A DNA stretch of 64,000 nucleotides from Rhodanobacter denitrificans (GCA_003241385.1 QFPO01000003.1:620001-684000), one strand, 5' to 3'. Shown: positions 8,537-17,636, counted from the stretch's first letter. The notes: generated by a model from the sequence alone, not told the origin. Translations and numbers: made by a program.

Positions 8537-9246
8537 GCACCGATCGGATCCGTTGGCGCAGTTGGCTGCTGACGTTCGCGATACCGCTCGTGCTCGCACT
8601 GGCCGGGTGTGCGTCGCCCAGCCCGAGCCGCCCCGCCCAGGCGGTGCTGCCGCCGCCGGATTCGACGACGTCTTCGGGCGCCTATGAAGGCGAGACCGAC
8701 TACCGCATTGGCGCGCAGGACCTGCTCGAGATCAGCGTGTTCGGCGTCGACGACCTCGATCGGACCGTGCGCGTCAATTCCAACGGGCAGATATCGCTGC
8801 CGCTGCTGGGCAGCGTCGCCGCCGGCGGCAAGACCATTCCCGAGCTCGAGAAGGAGCTGGCGAGTCGTTACGCGGCCGGCTATCTGCAAAATCCGCAAGT
8901 GAGCATCTTCGTCAAGGAATTCACCAGTCAGCGCGTCACGCTGGAAGGCGCGGTCAACAAGCCGGGCATCTACTCGCTGACCGGCAGGACGACGCTGCTG
9001 CAGGCGATCGCGATGGCGCAGGGCCTGCACGATCTGGCCGACCCACAGGGCATCGTCGTATTCCGGCAGATCGACGGCCAGCGCAAGGCCGCCGCCTTCG
9101 ATATCGCCGCGGTGCGCCGCGGCGCCGCTCCCGATCCATCGATCTATGGAGACGACATCATCGTGGTCGAACGGTCCGGCAGCCGTTCGGCCCTGCGCGA
9201 ATTCCTGAGGAGCGTGCCTGCGTTCGCGCTCTTCCTGGCCATTTGA
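8533..9246 (+). CDS. Wza-type polysaccharide export outer-membrane lipoprotein
   Basis: This protein likely forms the outer-membrane or periplasmic exit path for the exopolysaccharide. The 237-residue product has a signal peptide with lipobox LALAGC (Cys about residue 26), then a Poly_export domain (DYRIGAQDLLEISVFGVDDL) and one SLBB-like domain (VTLEGAVNKPGIYSL). It is much shorter than E. coli Wza (379) and has one SLBB domain, as in many short homologues. It overlaps the phosphatase gene by four bases and is followed by a 163-base gap with a strong stem-loop before the autokinase gene. Confidence 0.9.
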   Translation: MSTDRIRWRSWLLTFAIPLVLALAGCASPSPSRPAQAVLPPPDSTTSSGAYEGETDYRIGAQDLLEISVFGVDDLDRTVRVNSNGQISLPLLGSVAAGGKTIPELEKELASRYAAGYLQNPQVSIFVKEFTSQRVTLEGAVNKPGIYSLTGRTTLLQAIAMAQGLHDLADPQGIVVFRQIDGQRKAAAFDIAAVRRGAAPDPSIYGDDIIVVERSGSRSALREFLRSVPAFALFLAI

Positions 9247-9254
9247 GCGAACGC

Positions 9255-9284
9255 CGCCGCTGATGCCCGCGGGCGTCTGCGGCG
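9255..9284 (+). terminator. stem-loop between the export lipoprotein and autokinase genes (possible attenuator)
   Basis: CGCCGC (9255-9260) pairs with GCGGCG (9279-9284), and ATGCCC (9263-9268) with GGGCGT (9271-9276) with one G-U pair, separated by a two-by-two internal bulge. It lies nine bases after the upstream stop and has no U-run, so partial termination or mRNA processing inside the operon is as likely as full termination. Confidence 0.4.
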
Positions 9285-9409
9285 AATCGCAACCGGCCGA
9301 CGACGCGGTCGGCGACGACAGCAGCGGCCGTGCGCGATCGCGCAGCGCGACAATGGACGGCCCGGGCGGTTCTGGGCAATCTGCCGGTCGCGCAATTCCA
9401 GGATGATCG

Positions 9410-11680
9410 ATGTCCGACGACAAGCTGCCGACCCAATCCAACGATGCAGGCGACGGCCGACCCGCGATACGCGCGTGGTCCGGACCGATCGCGGCGCGCG
9501 GCCCCACCGCGCTGACGCCGTCCGTATCGGACAGAGACGGCGGCGACGAGTCGACGATCGACCTGCGCGCCTACTGGGCCTTGCTGGTCAAGCGGCGCTG
9601 GCTGGTGCTCAGCGTACTCGCGGGCGTCGTCGCGCTGGCCTTGCTGATCACGCTGTTGACCTCGCCCCGATACCGAGCCACGGCGAGCCTCCAGATCGAC
9701 CGCGATTCGGTCCAGGCGATGAAGGTGGAGGGCGTCAACAACCTCGAAGGCGCGTCGACTCCGGACTTCCTGCAGACCCAGTACGAGCTGCTCAAGAGCC
9801 GCGCGCTGGCCGAACGCGTGGCCGATCACCTGCGCCTGGACGGCGCGCAGGTCGAACGTCTGCGGGCGGCCGGCGGGTGGCGCCGCCTGACGGCCGTGCT
9901 GCAGCCGCGCACCGAGACCGACGCTCCCGACCCGACCGATACCTCCGAGCCGGCCGACACCGCCGCCACGCAGGCCGCCGCCGTCGACCTGATACGCCGC
10001 GGCCTGACGGTCGAACCGATCCGCAATTCGCGTCTGGTACGCGTGCATTTCGACAGCGTCTCGCCGGCGTTCTCGGCACGGGCGGCCAATGCGGTCGCCG
10101 AAGGCTTCATCGCCTCGGCGATCGAACGCCGCTTCGACGCGTCTTCGTACGCCACGCGCTATCTCGAGGAGCAGCTCAAGCTGTCCAAGGCGCGGCTCGA
10201 GGAATCGGAACGCGCGCTGGTCGCGTTCGCACTCAAGGAAAACATCGTCGTGACCGGCGAGTCCGGGCAATCGCTCGAAGGCCAGAATCTCGGCGCGCTC
10301 AATGCGGCCCTGGCGGCTGCCCAGGACCAGCGCATCCATGCGCAGTCCGCCTGGAATCAGGTTCAGGGCGGCGGCGCCCTGCCGGCCGGCGCGATCGCCA
10401 ACTCGATCCTCAATACGCTGCAACAGCAGCGCGCGCAGCTGCAGGCGCAGTACCAGCAACAACTGCAGGTGTTCAAGCCGGACTATCCGTCGATGCTGCA
10501 GCTCAAGAGCCAGATGAGCGAGCTCGACCGCCAGATCGAGGCCGAACGGGCCAGCATCCGCGCCTCGCTCAAGGCCGAATACGACGCCGCCCAGGCGCGC
10601 GAGAGCATGATGGTCGCTCAGCTCGACGCGCTGCGGACCAGGGCGCTGGACGTCGACAATCGCTCGATCGACTACAACATCCTGCGGCGCGAGGTCGACA
10701 CCAACCGCCAGCTCTACGACGGCCTGCTGCAGCGCTACAAGGAAATCGGCGTCGCCGGTGGCATCGGTAGCAACAACATCTCGATCGTCGACCGCGCGCA
10801 CGTCCCCACGGTCCGCTACCGCCCCAACCTCGCCTTCAACCTCGGCGTGGGCCTGCTGCTGGGTCTGCTGTGCGGTGTCGCTGCGGCGACCGTGGCCGAG
10901 TTCCTCGACGACACGATCAAGACGCCCGAAGACCTGGAACAGCACCTGCACCTGGCCGTACTCGGCGTCATCCCGCGGCTGCGCCGCGAGTCGGTCAAGA
11001 GCGCACTGGCCGATCCGCGCTCGGCGTTCTCGGAAAGCTATCGCTCGGCGCGGACCGCCCTGCAGTTCTCGACCGAGAACGGTGCGCCCAAGGTGCTGCT
11101 GGTGACCAGCGCCAGCATCGCCGAGGGCAAGTCGACGTCCGCGCTGATCCTGGCACGCAACTTCGCGCAGCTCGGCAAGCGCGTGCTGCTGATCGAGGCG
11201 GACATGCGCAATCCGTCGCTGCATCATCTGCTCGGCACACGGAGCGAAGCCGGCCTCAGCAGCCTGCTGGCCGGTACCGCGACGTTGAGCCAGTCGGTCG
11301 TCCGCACCGACGACGAACGGCTCAAGGTGATCCTGTCGGGGCCGCTGCCGCCGAACCCGGCCGAGCTGCTGTCGAGCAGCCGGCTGATATCGATGCTGAC
11401 GATCGCCGCCAAGACGTTCGATCAGGTGATCATCGACGGCCCGCCGGTGCTCGGCATCGCCGACGCCCCGATCCTCTCGCACATCGTCGACGGCACGCTG
11501 CTGGTGACCCGATCCGGCCAGACGCGCGTCAAGGCGGCGCGTACCGCGCTCAAGCGGCTGCTCGCGGCGCGCACGCACGTCGTCGGCAGCCTGCTGACCT
11601 ACTATGACGCCCACAGCGCCGGCTACGAGTACGAGTACGCGTACACCTACGGCGCCTCGCCGCGCCTGAGCCGGGAATGA
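9410..11680 (+). CDS. polysaccharide co-polymerase / tyrosine autokinase (Wzc-like BY-kinase)
   Basis: This inner-membrane protein controls polymer length and export and phosphorylates its own C-terminal tyrosines. The 756-residue product has a Wzz domain (ESTIDLRAYWALLVKRRW), a first membrane helix at about 62-83, a long periplasmic coiled-coil region (about 240-440), a second helix at about 474-495 and a BY-kinase domain. Walker A is IAEGKST (Lys574), Walker A' LLIEADMRNP and Walker B QVIIDGPP (Asp676). The tail holds seven tyrosines between about residues 731 and 747 (TYYDAHSAGYEYEYAYTYG). Fusion of both halves is the proteobacterial form. Its predicted phosphatase is the PHP protein at 7721. 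The stop overlaps the next start (ATGA). Confidence 0.93.
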   Translation: MSDDKLPTQSNDAGDGRPAIRAWSGPIAARGPTALTPSVSDRDGGDESTIDLRAYWALLVKRRWLVLSVLAGVVALALLITLLTSPRYRATASLQIDRDSVQAMKVEGVNNLEGASTPDFLQTQYELLKSRALAERVADHLRLDGAQVERLRAAGGWRRLTAVLQPRTETDAPDPTDTSEPADTAATQAAAVDLIRRGLTVEPIRNSRLVRVHFDSVSPAFSARAANAVAEGFIASAIERRFDASSYATRYLEEQLKLSKARLEESERALVAFALKENIVVTGESGQSLEGQNLGALNAALAAAQDQRIHAQSAWNQVQGGGALPAGAIANSILNTLQQQRAQLQAQYQQQLQVFKPDYPSMLQLKSQMSELDRQIEAERASIRASLKAEYDAAQARESMMVAQLDALRTRALDVDNRSIDYNILRREVDTNRQLYDGLLQRYKEIGVAGGIGSNNISIVDRAHVPTVRYRPNLAFNLGVGLLLGLLCGVAAATVAEFLDDTIKTPEDLEQHLHLAVLGVIPRLRRESVKSALADPRSAFSESYRSARTALQFSTENGAPKVLLVTSASIAEGKSTSALILARNFAQLGKRVLLIEADMRNPSLHHLLGTRSEAGLSSLLAGTATLSQSVVRTDDERLKVILSGPLPPNPAELLSSSRLISMLTIAAKTFDQVIIDGPPVLGIADAPILSHIVDGTLLVTRSGQTRVKAARTALKRLLAARTHVVGSLLTYYDAHSAGYEYEYAYTYGASPRLSRE

Positions 11681-13062
11681 AGCCGGCAGGCGACGCGCTG
11701 GCCGTGGCGCTCGCGCTGCTGCGCGCACCCGGCCTGCGCGCGACCGTGAGGGCGCGGCCCCTGCCGGACGGCCTCGGCGATCTGCTCGCGGTGGCTGCAA
11801 GCGCGGACGGGGCCGCGCACAGCACGGAAGCCCGCGAACTGCGCGCGGCGGCGCGCTTCTTCGTCGAGCAGATCCTGTTCGCGGACGATTCGGACGCCTA
11901 CCGCATCCTCGGCGTGCCACGCGACGCCGAACCGGCGCTGATACGGCGCCACTACCGGCTGCTGGCGAGCTGGCTGCATCCCGACCGGGCCGCGGTCGGC
12001 GCCGCGGTGTTCTCGAGCACGCTCAACGTCGCGTTCGCGCGGCTGCGCACCGATCAGGCCCGGGCCACCTACGATGCCCAGCTCGAGCGCCGCAGTTCGT
12101 CCTCGCCGGAGCTTGCCGGCGGCGCGCGGCCGACCGAGGTCGATCGTGCGGTCCCGGGCGTGTGGCCGAGGCGGGGCGGTCCTGTGCCCCATCCGGCGAT
12201 TCTCCGACAGCGCACCGCGCTGCCACCGGAGGAGTCCGCAATCCTGTGGCGTACGCGGCCGCTCGGCGGCACCGGCCTGCGGATGCTGGCGGGAGGTGCG
12301 ATCGTGCTGTGCGCGGCACTGATCTGGATCGATACGCGTCGCACGGTGCCGAGTGAATCCGATCCTGGATCGGCATCATCGGCACACCCCCGCCTGACCG
12401 ACGTCGCATTCGCAGCGCCGTCCGGCACGATCTCGCTCGTGCCGAATCCGGATGCGCCGGCTCCCGCAGCCGCCGTGATCGAAGTGCCCGCTCGCGCGGC
12501 GGTGCCGGTCGAGCCGACCGCCCTGGCCGGCGCGCCCGACGGGCCGTCTTCCGCGGCGCTGCGGATCGGCGTACGGCCGGTACCGCCCGATGCAGCGCCA
12601 TCGCGGCCGGCCGCGCCGCCGCCCGAGCCCGGACGCGCGCGCTCGACCGCCGTCGCAGCCACGCCTCCATCGGTCCCGCCGGCTGCGTCCGTCACCGCTG
12701 AGCGAGCGGCTGCGCCCACGCGCGCCGAGACACCAGACGCCGCCCAGGCAAGTAGTCGCGTGCAACGCGCGATGCGCTACCTGCTCGAATCCGACACGCC
12801 GCCCCCACCGATATGGAACGCGCCCGACGTGGTCGACGAAGTGATACGCATCCGTTCGGCGCTGCAAGGCCGCCTCACCGGCTCACCGGCGCGCTTCGAA
12901 CTGGAAGCGCCGCACTGGACCGTGATCCCGGACCAGGCCGTTCTGCGTGGCGGCTATCGCATCGCCGCGGACACGGGAACGCTTGAGACGGGCCACATCC
13001 GCATCGCGCTGGTCTGGCGGGAACACCAGTGGCTGATCTCGGCGTTGCAGATGGAACCGTGA
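11677..13062 (+). CDS. membrane-anchored J-domain protein of the EPS locus
   Basis: The 461-residue product holds a J-domain at about residues 73-130: YRILGVPRDAEPALIRRHYRLL, then LHPDRA with the diagnostic HPD at 101-103, then NVAFARLRTDQARATYDAQ. J-domains stimulate the ATPase of DnaK-type chaperones. One membrane helix follows at about 205-222 (LAGGAIVLCAALIWI), then an Ala/Pro-rich linker (about 225-350) and a C-terminal domain (about 360-461, ending IALVWREHQWLISALQMEP) that looks like a small alpha-beta, possibly NTF2-like, fold. The J-domain is on the N-terminal side, so probably cytoplasmic. It overlaps its neighbours by four bases on each side, so it is an integral operon member. The client is unknown. 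Confidence 0.82.
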   Translation: MKPAGDALAVALALLRAPGLRATVRARPLPDGLGDLLAVAASADGAAHSTEARELRAAARFFVEQILFADDSDAYRILGVPRDAEPALIRRHYRLLASWLHPDRAAVGAAVFSSTLNVAFARLRTDQARATYDAQLERRSSSSPELAGGARPTEVDRAVPGVWPRRGGPVPHPAILRQRTALPPEESAILWRTRPLGGTGLRMLAGGAIVLCAALIWIDTRRTVPSESDPGSASSAHPRLTDVAFAAPSGTISLVPNPDAPAPAAAVIEVPARAAVPVEPTALAGAPDGPSSAALRIGVRPVPPDAAPSRPAAPPPEPGRARSTAVAATPPSVPPAASVTAERAAAPTRAETPDAAQASSRVQRAMRYLLESDTPPPPIWNAPDVVDEVIRIRSALQGRLTGSPARFELEAPHWTVIPDQAVLRGGYRIAADTGTLETGHIRIALVWREHQWLISALQMEP

Positions 13063-14267
13063 CCAGAGCCTTCGCACGCGCAGCCACGATGACGCTGGCG
13101 CTGGCCCTGCTCGCGGCGGCGGCGGTCCACATCGTGACGGCGTGGCGGGCCGACGCGCTCGTGGCGACCGATCCGGCCGGGGCGGCGCGTATGCGCAGCG
13201 ACCATCCCGGTGCGCTGCTCGCACTGGCACGCGCCGAACTGCAGCGCGGCGATGCCGGCGCTGCCGCACGAACAGCGCAGCAGTTGCTTGCCCGCGAGCC
13301 CGCCAACGGGACCGCCTTTGCGGTGCTGGCCCGGGCGCTCGGCGACGCAGGCGGCGACGCGCGGCAGCTCGAACGCTACCGGATCGCCGCGCGACGGGCA
13401 CCGCGCGATGTGTCGATCCGCGGCTGGCTGGTCGCGCACGAACTCCAGGCAGGAGACTTCCCGGCTGCGCTCGAGCATATCGACGCCTTGCTGACGCTGC
13501 CTTCGCGCGACCGCGCGCGCCTGCTGGAATCGGTCGCGAAACTGGCAGCCGATCCGGCCTTCGCCGACGCGCTCGCCGTTCGCCTGGGCGAGCGGCCGCG
13601 CTGGCGCGCGGACCTGCTGCGCGTCGCCTCGGCGATGGACGTTGCCACCGCGGACCCGCTGTTTGCCGCCCTGCAGCGCAACGCCGATCTCAGCGCTTCC
13701 GAACGCGGACCTTGGCTCGACGCGCTGATCCGACAGGGGCGCTGGGGCGAGGCATTCGCCCGGTGGGCCGGCGCGCTGCCGGGGCCGCCGCAGGCGCTGC
13801 CGCTGCTCTACAACGGCGCTTTCGCCGTGCCGCCGTCCAATGCCGGGTTCGACTGGCGCGTGCGCCGCGTCGACGGCGTGGTATTCGAGCGCGTGGCCGA
13901 CAGCGACGGCAGCTTCGCGCGGCTGCGGTTTCTGGGGTCGCCGGTGGGACGCGCCGGGCTCGAACAACCGCTGCTGCTGGCGCCGGGCCGCTACCGGCTC
14001 GGCTTGGTCGCGCGCGCATCCGACCTGCGTGCCGAGCCTGGACTGGAGTGGTCGATCAGCTGTGCCGGCGACGGACGGCGCGTGGCGACCGTGCGCATCG
14101 CGGCGGGACCGCGCTGGGAGGCCATCGCGGCGGCTTTCGAGATACCGCCCGACGACTGCGACGGCCAGTGGCTGCGATTGATCAATTCGGCCACACCCGG
14201 TGTCGCGCAGCGGATACGCGGCGAGCTGGAGCTGCGCGACCTCCGCATCGATCGAGTCGGCCCCTGA
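13059..14267 (+). CDS. TPR-containing periplasmic protein of the EPS locus
   Basis: The GTG start at 13059 overlaps the previous stop by four bases. The 402-residue product has one N-terminal hydrophobic segment (MTLALALLAAAAVHIVTAW), acting as signal anchor or signal peptide. TPR-like helical repeats follow to about residue 255 (HPGALLALARAELQRGDAGAAA, EPANGTAFAVLARALGDAGGDA, APRDVSIRGWLVAHELQAGDF). The C-terminal domain, about 260-402 (FDWRVRRVDGVVFERV ... PGRYRLGLVARASDL ... CDGQWLRLINS), resembles a beta-sandwich carbohydrate-binding module in pattern. A scaffold or polymer-handling role is inferred from context only. Confidence 0.75.
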   Translation: MTRAFARAATMTLALALLAAAAVHIVTAWRADALVATDPAGAARMRSDHPGALLALARAELQRGDAGAAARTAQQLLAREPANGTAFAVLARALGDAGGDARQLERYRIAARRAPRDVSIRGWLVAHELQAGDFPAALEHIDALLTLPSRDRARLLESVAKLAADPAFADALAVRLGERPRWRADLLRVASAMDVATADPLFAALQRNADLSASERGPWLDALIRQGRWGEAFARWAGALPGPPQALPLLYNGAFAVPPSNAGFDWRVRRVDGVVFERVADSDGSFARLRFLGSPVGRAGLEQPLLLAPGRYRLGLVARASDLRAEPGLEWSISCAGDGRRVATVRIAAGPRWEAIAAAFEIPPDDCDGQWLRLINSATPGVAQRIRGELELRDLRIDRVGP

Positions 14268-14427
14268 ACGATGCCGGACCGTACTGATGACGGCTTCACA
14301 ATCCCGCTGTGCGTCGCTTGCTATCGCGGGGGGACTGGACTAGTTTCGACTGGCGGCCATCCGCGCCGGCGCTCTGCGCCGAGCGGCTGGCGCGCTCCCG
14401 CGCAACGCCGCACAGCGAGGTCGGCTC
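14268..14427. other. 160-base gap in the EPS locus
   Basis: No gene is visible. TTCACA (14295-14300) and TGCTAT (14319-14324), spaced by 18 bases, could be a weak promoter for the small secreted protein, but the -10 matches only three of six consensus positions. A GAGG sequence a few bases before the ATG at 14428 serves as ribosome binding site. Confidence 0.3.
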
Positions 14428-14835
14428 ATGGATTCCAAGTGCATTTTGCTGGCAGTCGCCGCGATGTTCTCGTCGACCATCGCCACCGGCCAGGAAACCC
14501 AGGTCACGCTGCAGGTCGAATCGGGTGCCGTCATGACCAGTCAGGGCGGACCGTTCGCCCCGGCCGCCACCGGTACGCGGCTGAATGCCGGCGATCGCGT
14601 GATGCTGTCCGATCAGGGCTCGGTACGTCTGCTCTACGGCGACGGCTGCAGCCGCGAGCTGACCGCGCCGGGCGTCTATGCGGTGGCGCCGACCTGCGTG
14701 GCCGGCACCGCTGCCGCGTCCGGTGGCAGCATCGGCTTGCGGACGGGCGCGCTGATCACCGGCGTTGCGGTCGCGGGCGTGATCGCGGTCGTCGCCGATG
14801 CGCATGACGACGACGCGCAGCCGATCAGCCGCTGA
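14428..14835 (+). CDS. small secreted FecR-like protein in the EPS locus, function unknown
   Basis: The 135-residue product begins with a likely signal peptide (MDSKCILLAVAAMFSSTIATG). A short beta-rich domain follows: VESGAVMTSQGGPFAP, LNAGDRVMLSDQGSVRLLYGDGCSRELTAPGVYAVAP. This pattern recalls the FecR-type fold, in which a GD(R/E)V turn precedes strands ending in a 'response to a charged surface' segment. A C-terminal hydrophobic stretch (LITGVAVAGVIAVVADA) and an acidic end (HDDDAQ) follow, so it may be anchored in a membrane. Two cysteines flank the beta domain. The neighbours suggest a role in polysaccharide assembly; the exact job is unknown. Confidence 0.7.
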   Translation: MDSKCILLAVAAMFSSTIATGQETQVTLQVESGAVMTSQGGPFAPAATGTRLNAGDRVMLSDQGSVRLLYGDGCSRELTAPGVYAVAPTCVAGTAAASGGSIGLRTGALITGVAVAGVIAVVADAHDDDAQPISR

Positions 14836-14901
14836 GCGACCGATTCCGACGCCCCGACACGCCGACACCGGAACGAACACCGTCCCCGGCGGCGCGCTCC
14901 G

Positions 14902-16287
14902 GTGTCTGCGATCGCCTCGCCCGTGATCGGCTCGACGCTCGCCGGGCGCCGCGAGGCGGCGTTGATGTTGTGCGCGATCGGCGCGCTGCTGACGGTAGCG
15001 CTGGCGACCGGTGGTAGCTCGCATCCGGCCGACGCCGGCCCGCCGCTGGCGCCATTGCTCGCCTTGCCGCTGATCGGCTGGGCCGTCCATCGGCTGCTCG
15101 GCCAGCCGTGGCCGGCCGCTTCGACACGGGTCTGGATCGCATTGGCACTGCTGCTGATCGCACTGCCGTTGCTGCAATGGATGCCGTTACCGGGCAGTCT
15201 GGCCGGTGAAGTCGCGGGACGTGCCGCACTGGAAGCCGACCTGGAACGAATGGGCGTGGCGGCGTCGATCCGGCGCATCTCGCTGTCGCCGTGGAACACG
15301 CTGGCAGCGGCATGCGCGCTGCTGCCGGCCCTGGCGATCTTTCTGCTCTGTCTCGCGGCGCCACAGGGTCTGCGGGCACGCGTAGCGTGGCTGCTGATCG
15401 CGCTCGCATTGCTCAGCCTGCTGCTGGGCATCGTCCAGCTCGGGGTTCCGTCCGACCACGCGCTCAACCCGTTTCCGCAGTGGCGACCGGCGCTCGGCGG
15501 CTTCTTCGCGAATCCCAATCATCAGGCCACGCTGCTGGTGATCGGCGCCACGCTCGCCGCGGGCCGTCTCGCGGCGGCGTTGAATCCGCACGTCGCGAGC
15601 GGCCGTCGTCGCTACGCGCGCGCCTACGTTCCGGCGCTGGCCTTGCTGCTGACGGCGTCTGCCGTACCGCTGACCGGCTCGCGCGCCGGCGTGATCCTGC
15701 TGGTGCTATCCCTGGCCGCGACGGCGGTCTGTCTGCGGCCGGCCGGCCGCAGCTGGCATGCGAGCGCAACCGCTGCCGGCATCGCCGCCGCCGTTCTGGT
15801 CGGCGGCGCGGTCGCGCTGCGCTGGATGGGCCTGGATGCGATCGGCGACCTGCGCGGCCCGCTGCGCGCGGCGACGCTCGAAGTGGCCGCGCGCTTCGCG
15901 CCGACCGGCAGCGGGATCGGCAGCTTCGTGCGCGTGTTCGAGCAGGAAGCGCCGCGGCAACTGCTGATGCGCGACTACGTCAACCATGCCCACAACGAAT
16001 ACCTGCAGTGGTGGCTGGAAGCCGGCGTGGCGGCGGTCGTGGCGATGGCGCTCGCGGGCGTCGCGCTCGCGCTCACCGCACGCGGCCTGGCGCACCGACA
16101 CGCGTCGGAGCGCGCCGACGGCGTCGCTGCCCTGATCGCGCTGCTGGCGATCCTGGCGCATTCCACGGTCGACTACCCGCTGCGTACGCCCGCGCTGCTG
16201 ACGGTCGCGGCCGCCTTGGCCGGCATGGCCGCCGTCGAGGCGGCGGCCGGGTCCGGCGGATCGCAGCGCCGTGCCATCCCGGCATGA
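14902..16287 (+). CDS. O-antigen ligase/polymerase family membrane protein (Wzy_C type)
   Basis: The 461-residue product starts at GTG 14902 and is predicted to have about ten to twelve membrane helices. A large periplasmic loop carries the Wzy_C family features: FFANPNHQATLL near residue 200, PLTGSRAG near 255, and NHAHNEYLQWWLEAG near 360, where the H-x-H-N-E-Y pattern is the hallmark of O-antigen ligase-like proteins. Such proteins join lipid-linked oligosaccharides, either into polymer or onto an acceptor. In this locus a polymerase role is most likely, but a second candidate polymerase of the EpsG type lies at 22166. It overlaps the flippase gene by four bases. Confidence 0.87.
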   Translation: MSAIASPVIGSTLAGRREAALMLCAIGALLTVALATGGSSHPADAGPPLAPLLALPLIGWAVHRLLGQPWPAASTRVWIALALLLIALPLLQWMPLPGSLAGEVAGRAALEADLERMGVAASIRRISLSPWNTLAAACALLPALAIFLLCLAAPQGLRARVAWLLIALALLSLLLGIVQLGVPSDHALNPFPQWRPALGGFFANPNHQATLLVIGATLAAGRLAAALNPHVASGRRRYARAYVPALALLLTASAVPLTGSRAGVILLVLSLAATAVCLRPAGRSWHASATAAGIAAAVLVGGAVALRWMGLDAIGDLRGPLRAATLEVAARFAPTGSGIGSFVRVFEQEAPRQLLMRDYVNHAHNEYLQWWLEAGVAAVVAMALAGVALALTARGLAHRHASERADGVAALIALLAILAHSTVDYPLRTPALLTVAAALAGMAAVEAAAGSGGSQRRAIPA

Positions 16288-17636
16288 CGATCCGTGCGCT
16301 GTTGGGTGGCGACGCCCGTCCGGGTAGCGGGCTGGCGCTCGCGCGCGCGGTGGCCGGCAGCGCCGGCCTGCGCCTGGGCGGCATGGCATTGGGATTTCTG
16401 GTCGGCGTACAGCTGGCTCGCGGCCTGGGCACCACCGGCTACGGCATCTACGGCATGGCGATGTCGATCATCGCACTGTTGACCGTGCCGACCGAACTGG
16501 GCCTGCCGCAGCTGCTGACGCGCGAAGTCGCCTCGGCGCAGGCGAAAGCGGACTGGGCCCGCCTGCGCGGCGTCGTCGGCTGGTCGGTCCGTACCGTGCT
16601 GTGGACGTCGCTGCTGATCGCAACGGCCATCGTCGCCTGGACGTCCGGCTACGGCCGCGATCTGATGCCGGGCACGAACGCGGCGTTGCTGGCAGGCCTG
16701 GCCCTGGTCCCGCTGACTGCGCTCGGCAACCTCGCCGGCGCGACGCTGCGCGGCCTGCACCACGTCGTCCGGGGCCAGATATCGGAAGTCGTGCTGAGGC
16801 CCGCCGCGTTCTGCGCGCTGCTGTTCTTCGCGTCGGCGCTTTCCGGCCCGCTGACGGCACCGGTCGCGATGGCGCTGGGCTCGGCCGCGGCCGGCATCGC
16901 TCTGACCGCCGGACTGCTGATGACGCTGCGCCGCCTGCCGGACGAGGTCTTGCAGGTACGCAGCCGCGTCGATGCGGGCGCCTGGTGGACGAGCGCCGTG
17001 CCGATGGCGCTGACCGAGGGCATGCGCGTGCTGCAGGCACACCTGACGATCCTCGTACTCGGCTTGATGGCACCGGCGGCGACCGTCGGCGTCTACCGCG
17101 TGGCCAGTTCGACCGCCTTGCTGCTGGCCGTGCCGGTCACGCTGTTCAATATCGCGGCGGCGCCGACGCTGTCGCGTCTGCATGCGCTCGGCGATACGCA
17201 TCGGCTGCAGCGCCTCCTCGGCGGCATCGCCGGCGGCATGCTGATCGGCGTCGTCCTGCTCTGGTTGCCGTTCCTGGCAGCCGGCGAGTCCCTGATCGGC
17301 CTGCTGTTCGGTCCGGCTTATGTCGCCAGCGCCGCGCCGCTGGCGATCCTCGGCGCCGGCGTCGCGGTCAGCGCGTTCTTCGGCGCCAACGCCACGCTGC
17401 TCAACATGACCGGACATCAACATCGGGTGACGCGGGCATCCTCGATCGCGCTGGTACTGCTCGCCGCGCTCCTGCCGCCGGCGATCTGGACCGGCGGCGC
17501 CATCGGAGCGGCGGTCGCCAGCGTACTGGCATCGACCGCATGGAACGTCCTGCTCTGGCACGCCGCGCGCACGCAGCTCGGCCAGGACACGCGCGTCGTC
17601 GCGCTTCTCCACGGCAGGCACCGCGATGTGGCGTGA
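16284..17636 (+). CDS. oligosaccharide flippase (Wzx / MATE-like)
   Basis: The 450-residue product is predicted to have twelve or more membrane helices and the polysaccharide-biosynthesis flippase pattern: an early GLRLGGMALGFLVGVQLARGLGTTGYGIYG, TELGLPQLLTREVA, and a later ILGLMAPAATVGVYRVASS. Such proteins move undecaprenyl-linked repeat units from the cytoplasmic to the periplasmic face. The ATG overlaps the previous stop (ATGA), and the gene's last eleven bases overlap the methyltransferase gene. Confidence 0.88.
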   Translation: MTIRALLGGDARPGSGLALARAVAGSAGLRLGGMALGFLVGVQLARGLGTTGYGIYGMAMSIIALLTVPTELGLPQLLTREVASAQAKADWARLRGVVGWSVRTVLWTSLLIATAIVAWTSGYGRDLMPGTNAALLAGLALVPLTALGNLAGATLRGLHHVVRGQISEVVLRPAAFCALLFFASALSGPLTAPVAMALGSAAAGIALTAGLLMTLRRLPDEVLQVRSRVDAGAWWTSAVPMALTEGMRVLQAHLTILVLGLMAPAATVGVYRVASSTALLLAVPVTLFNIAAAPTLSRLHALGDTHRLQRLLGGIAGGMLIGVVLLWLPFLAAGESLIGLLFGPAYVASAAPLAILGAGVAVSAFFGANATLLNMTGHQHRVTRASSIALVLLAALLPPAIWTGGAIGAAVASVLASTAWNVLLWHAARTQLGQDTRVVALLHGRHRDVA

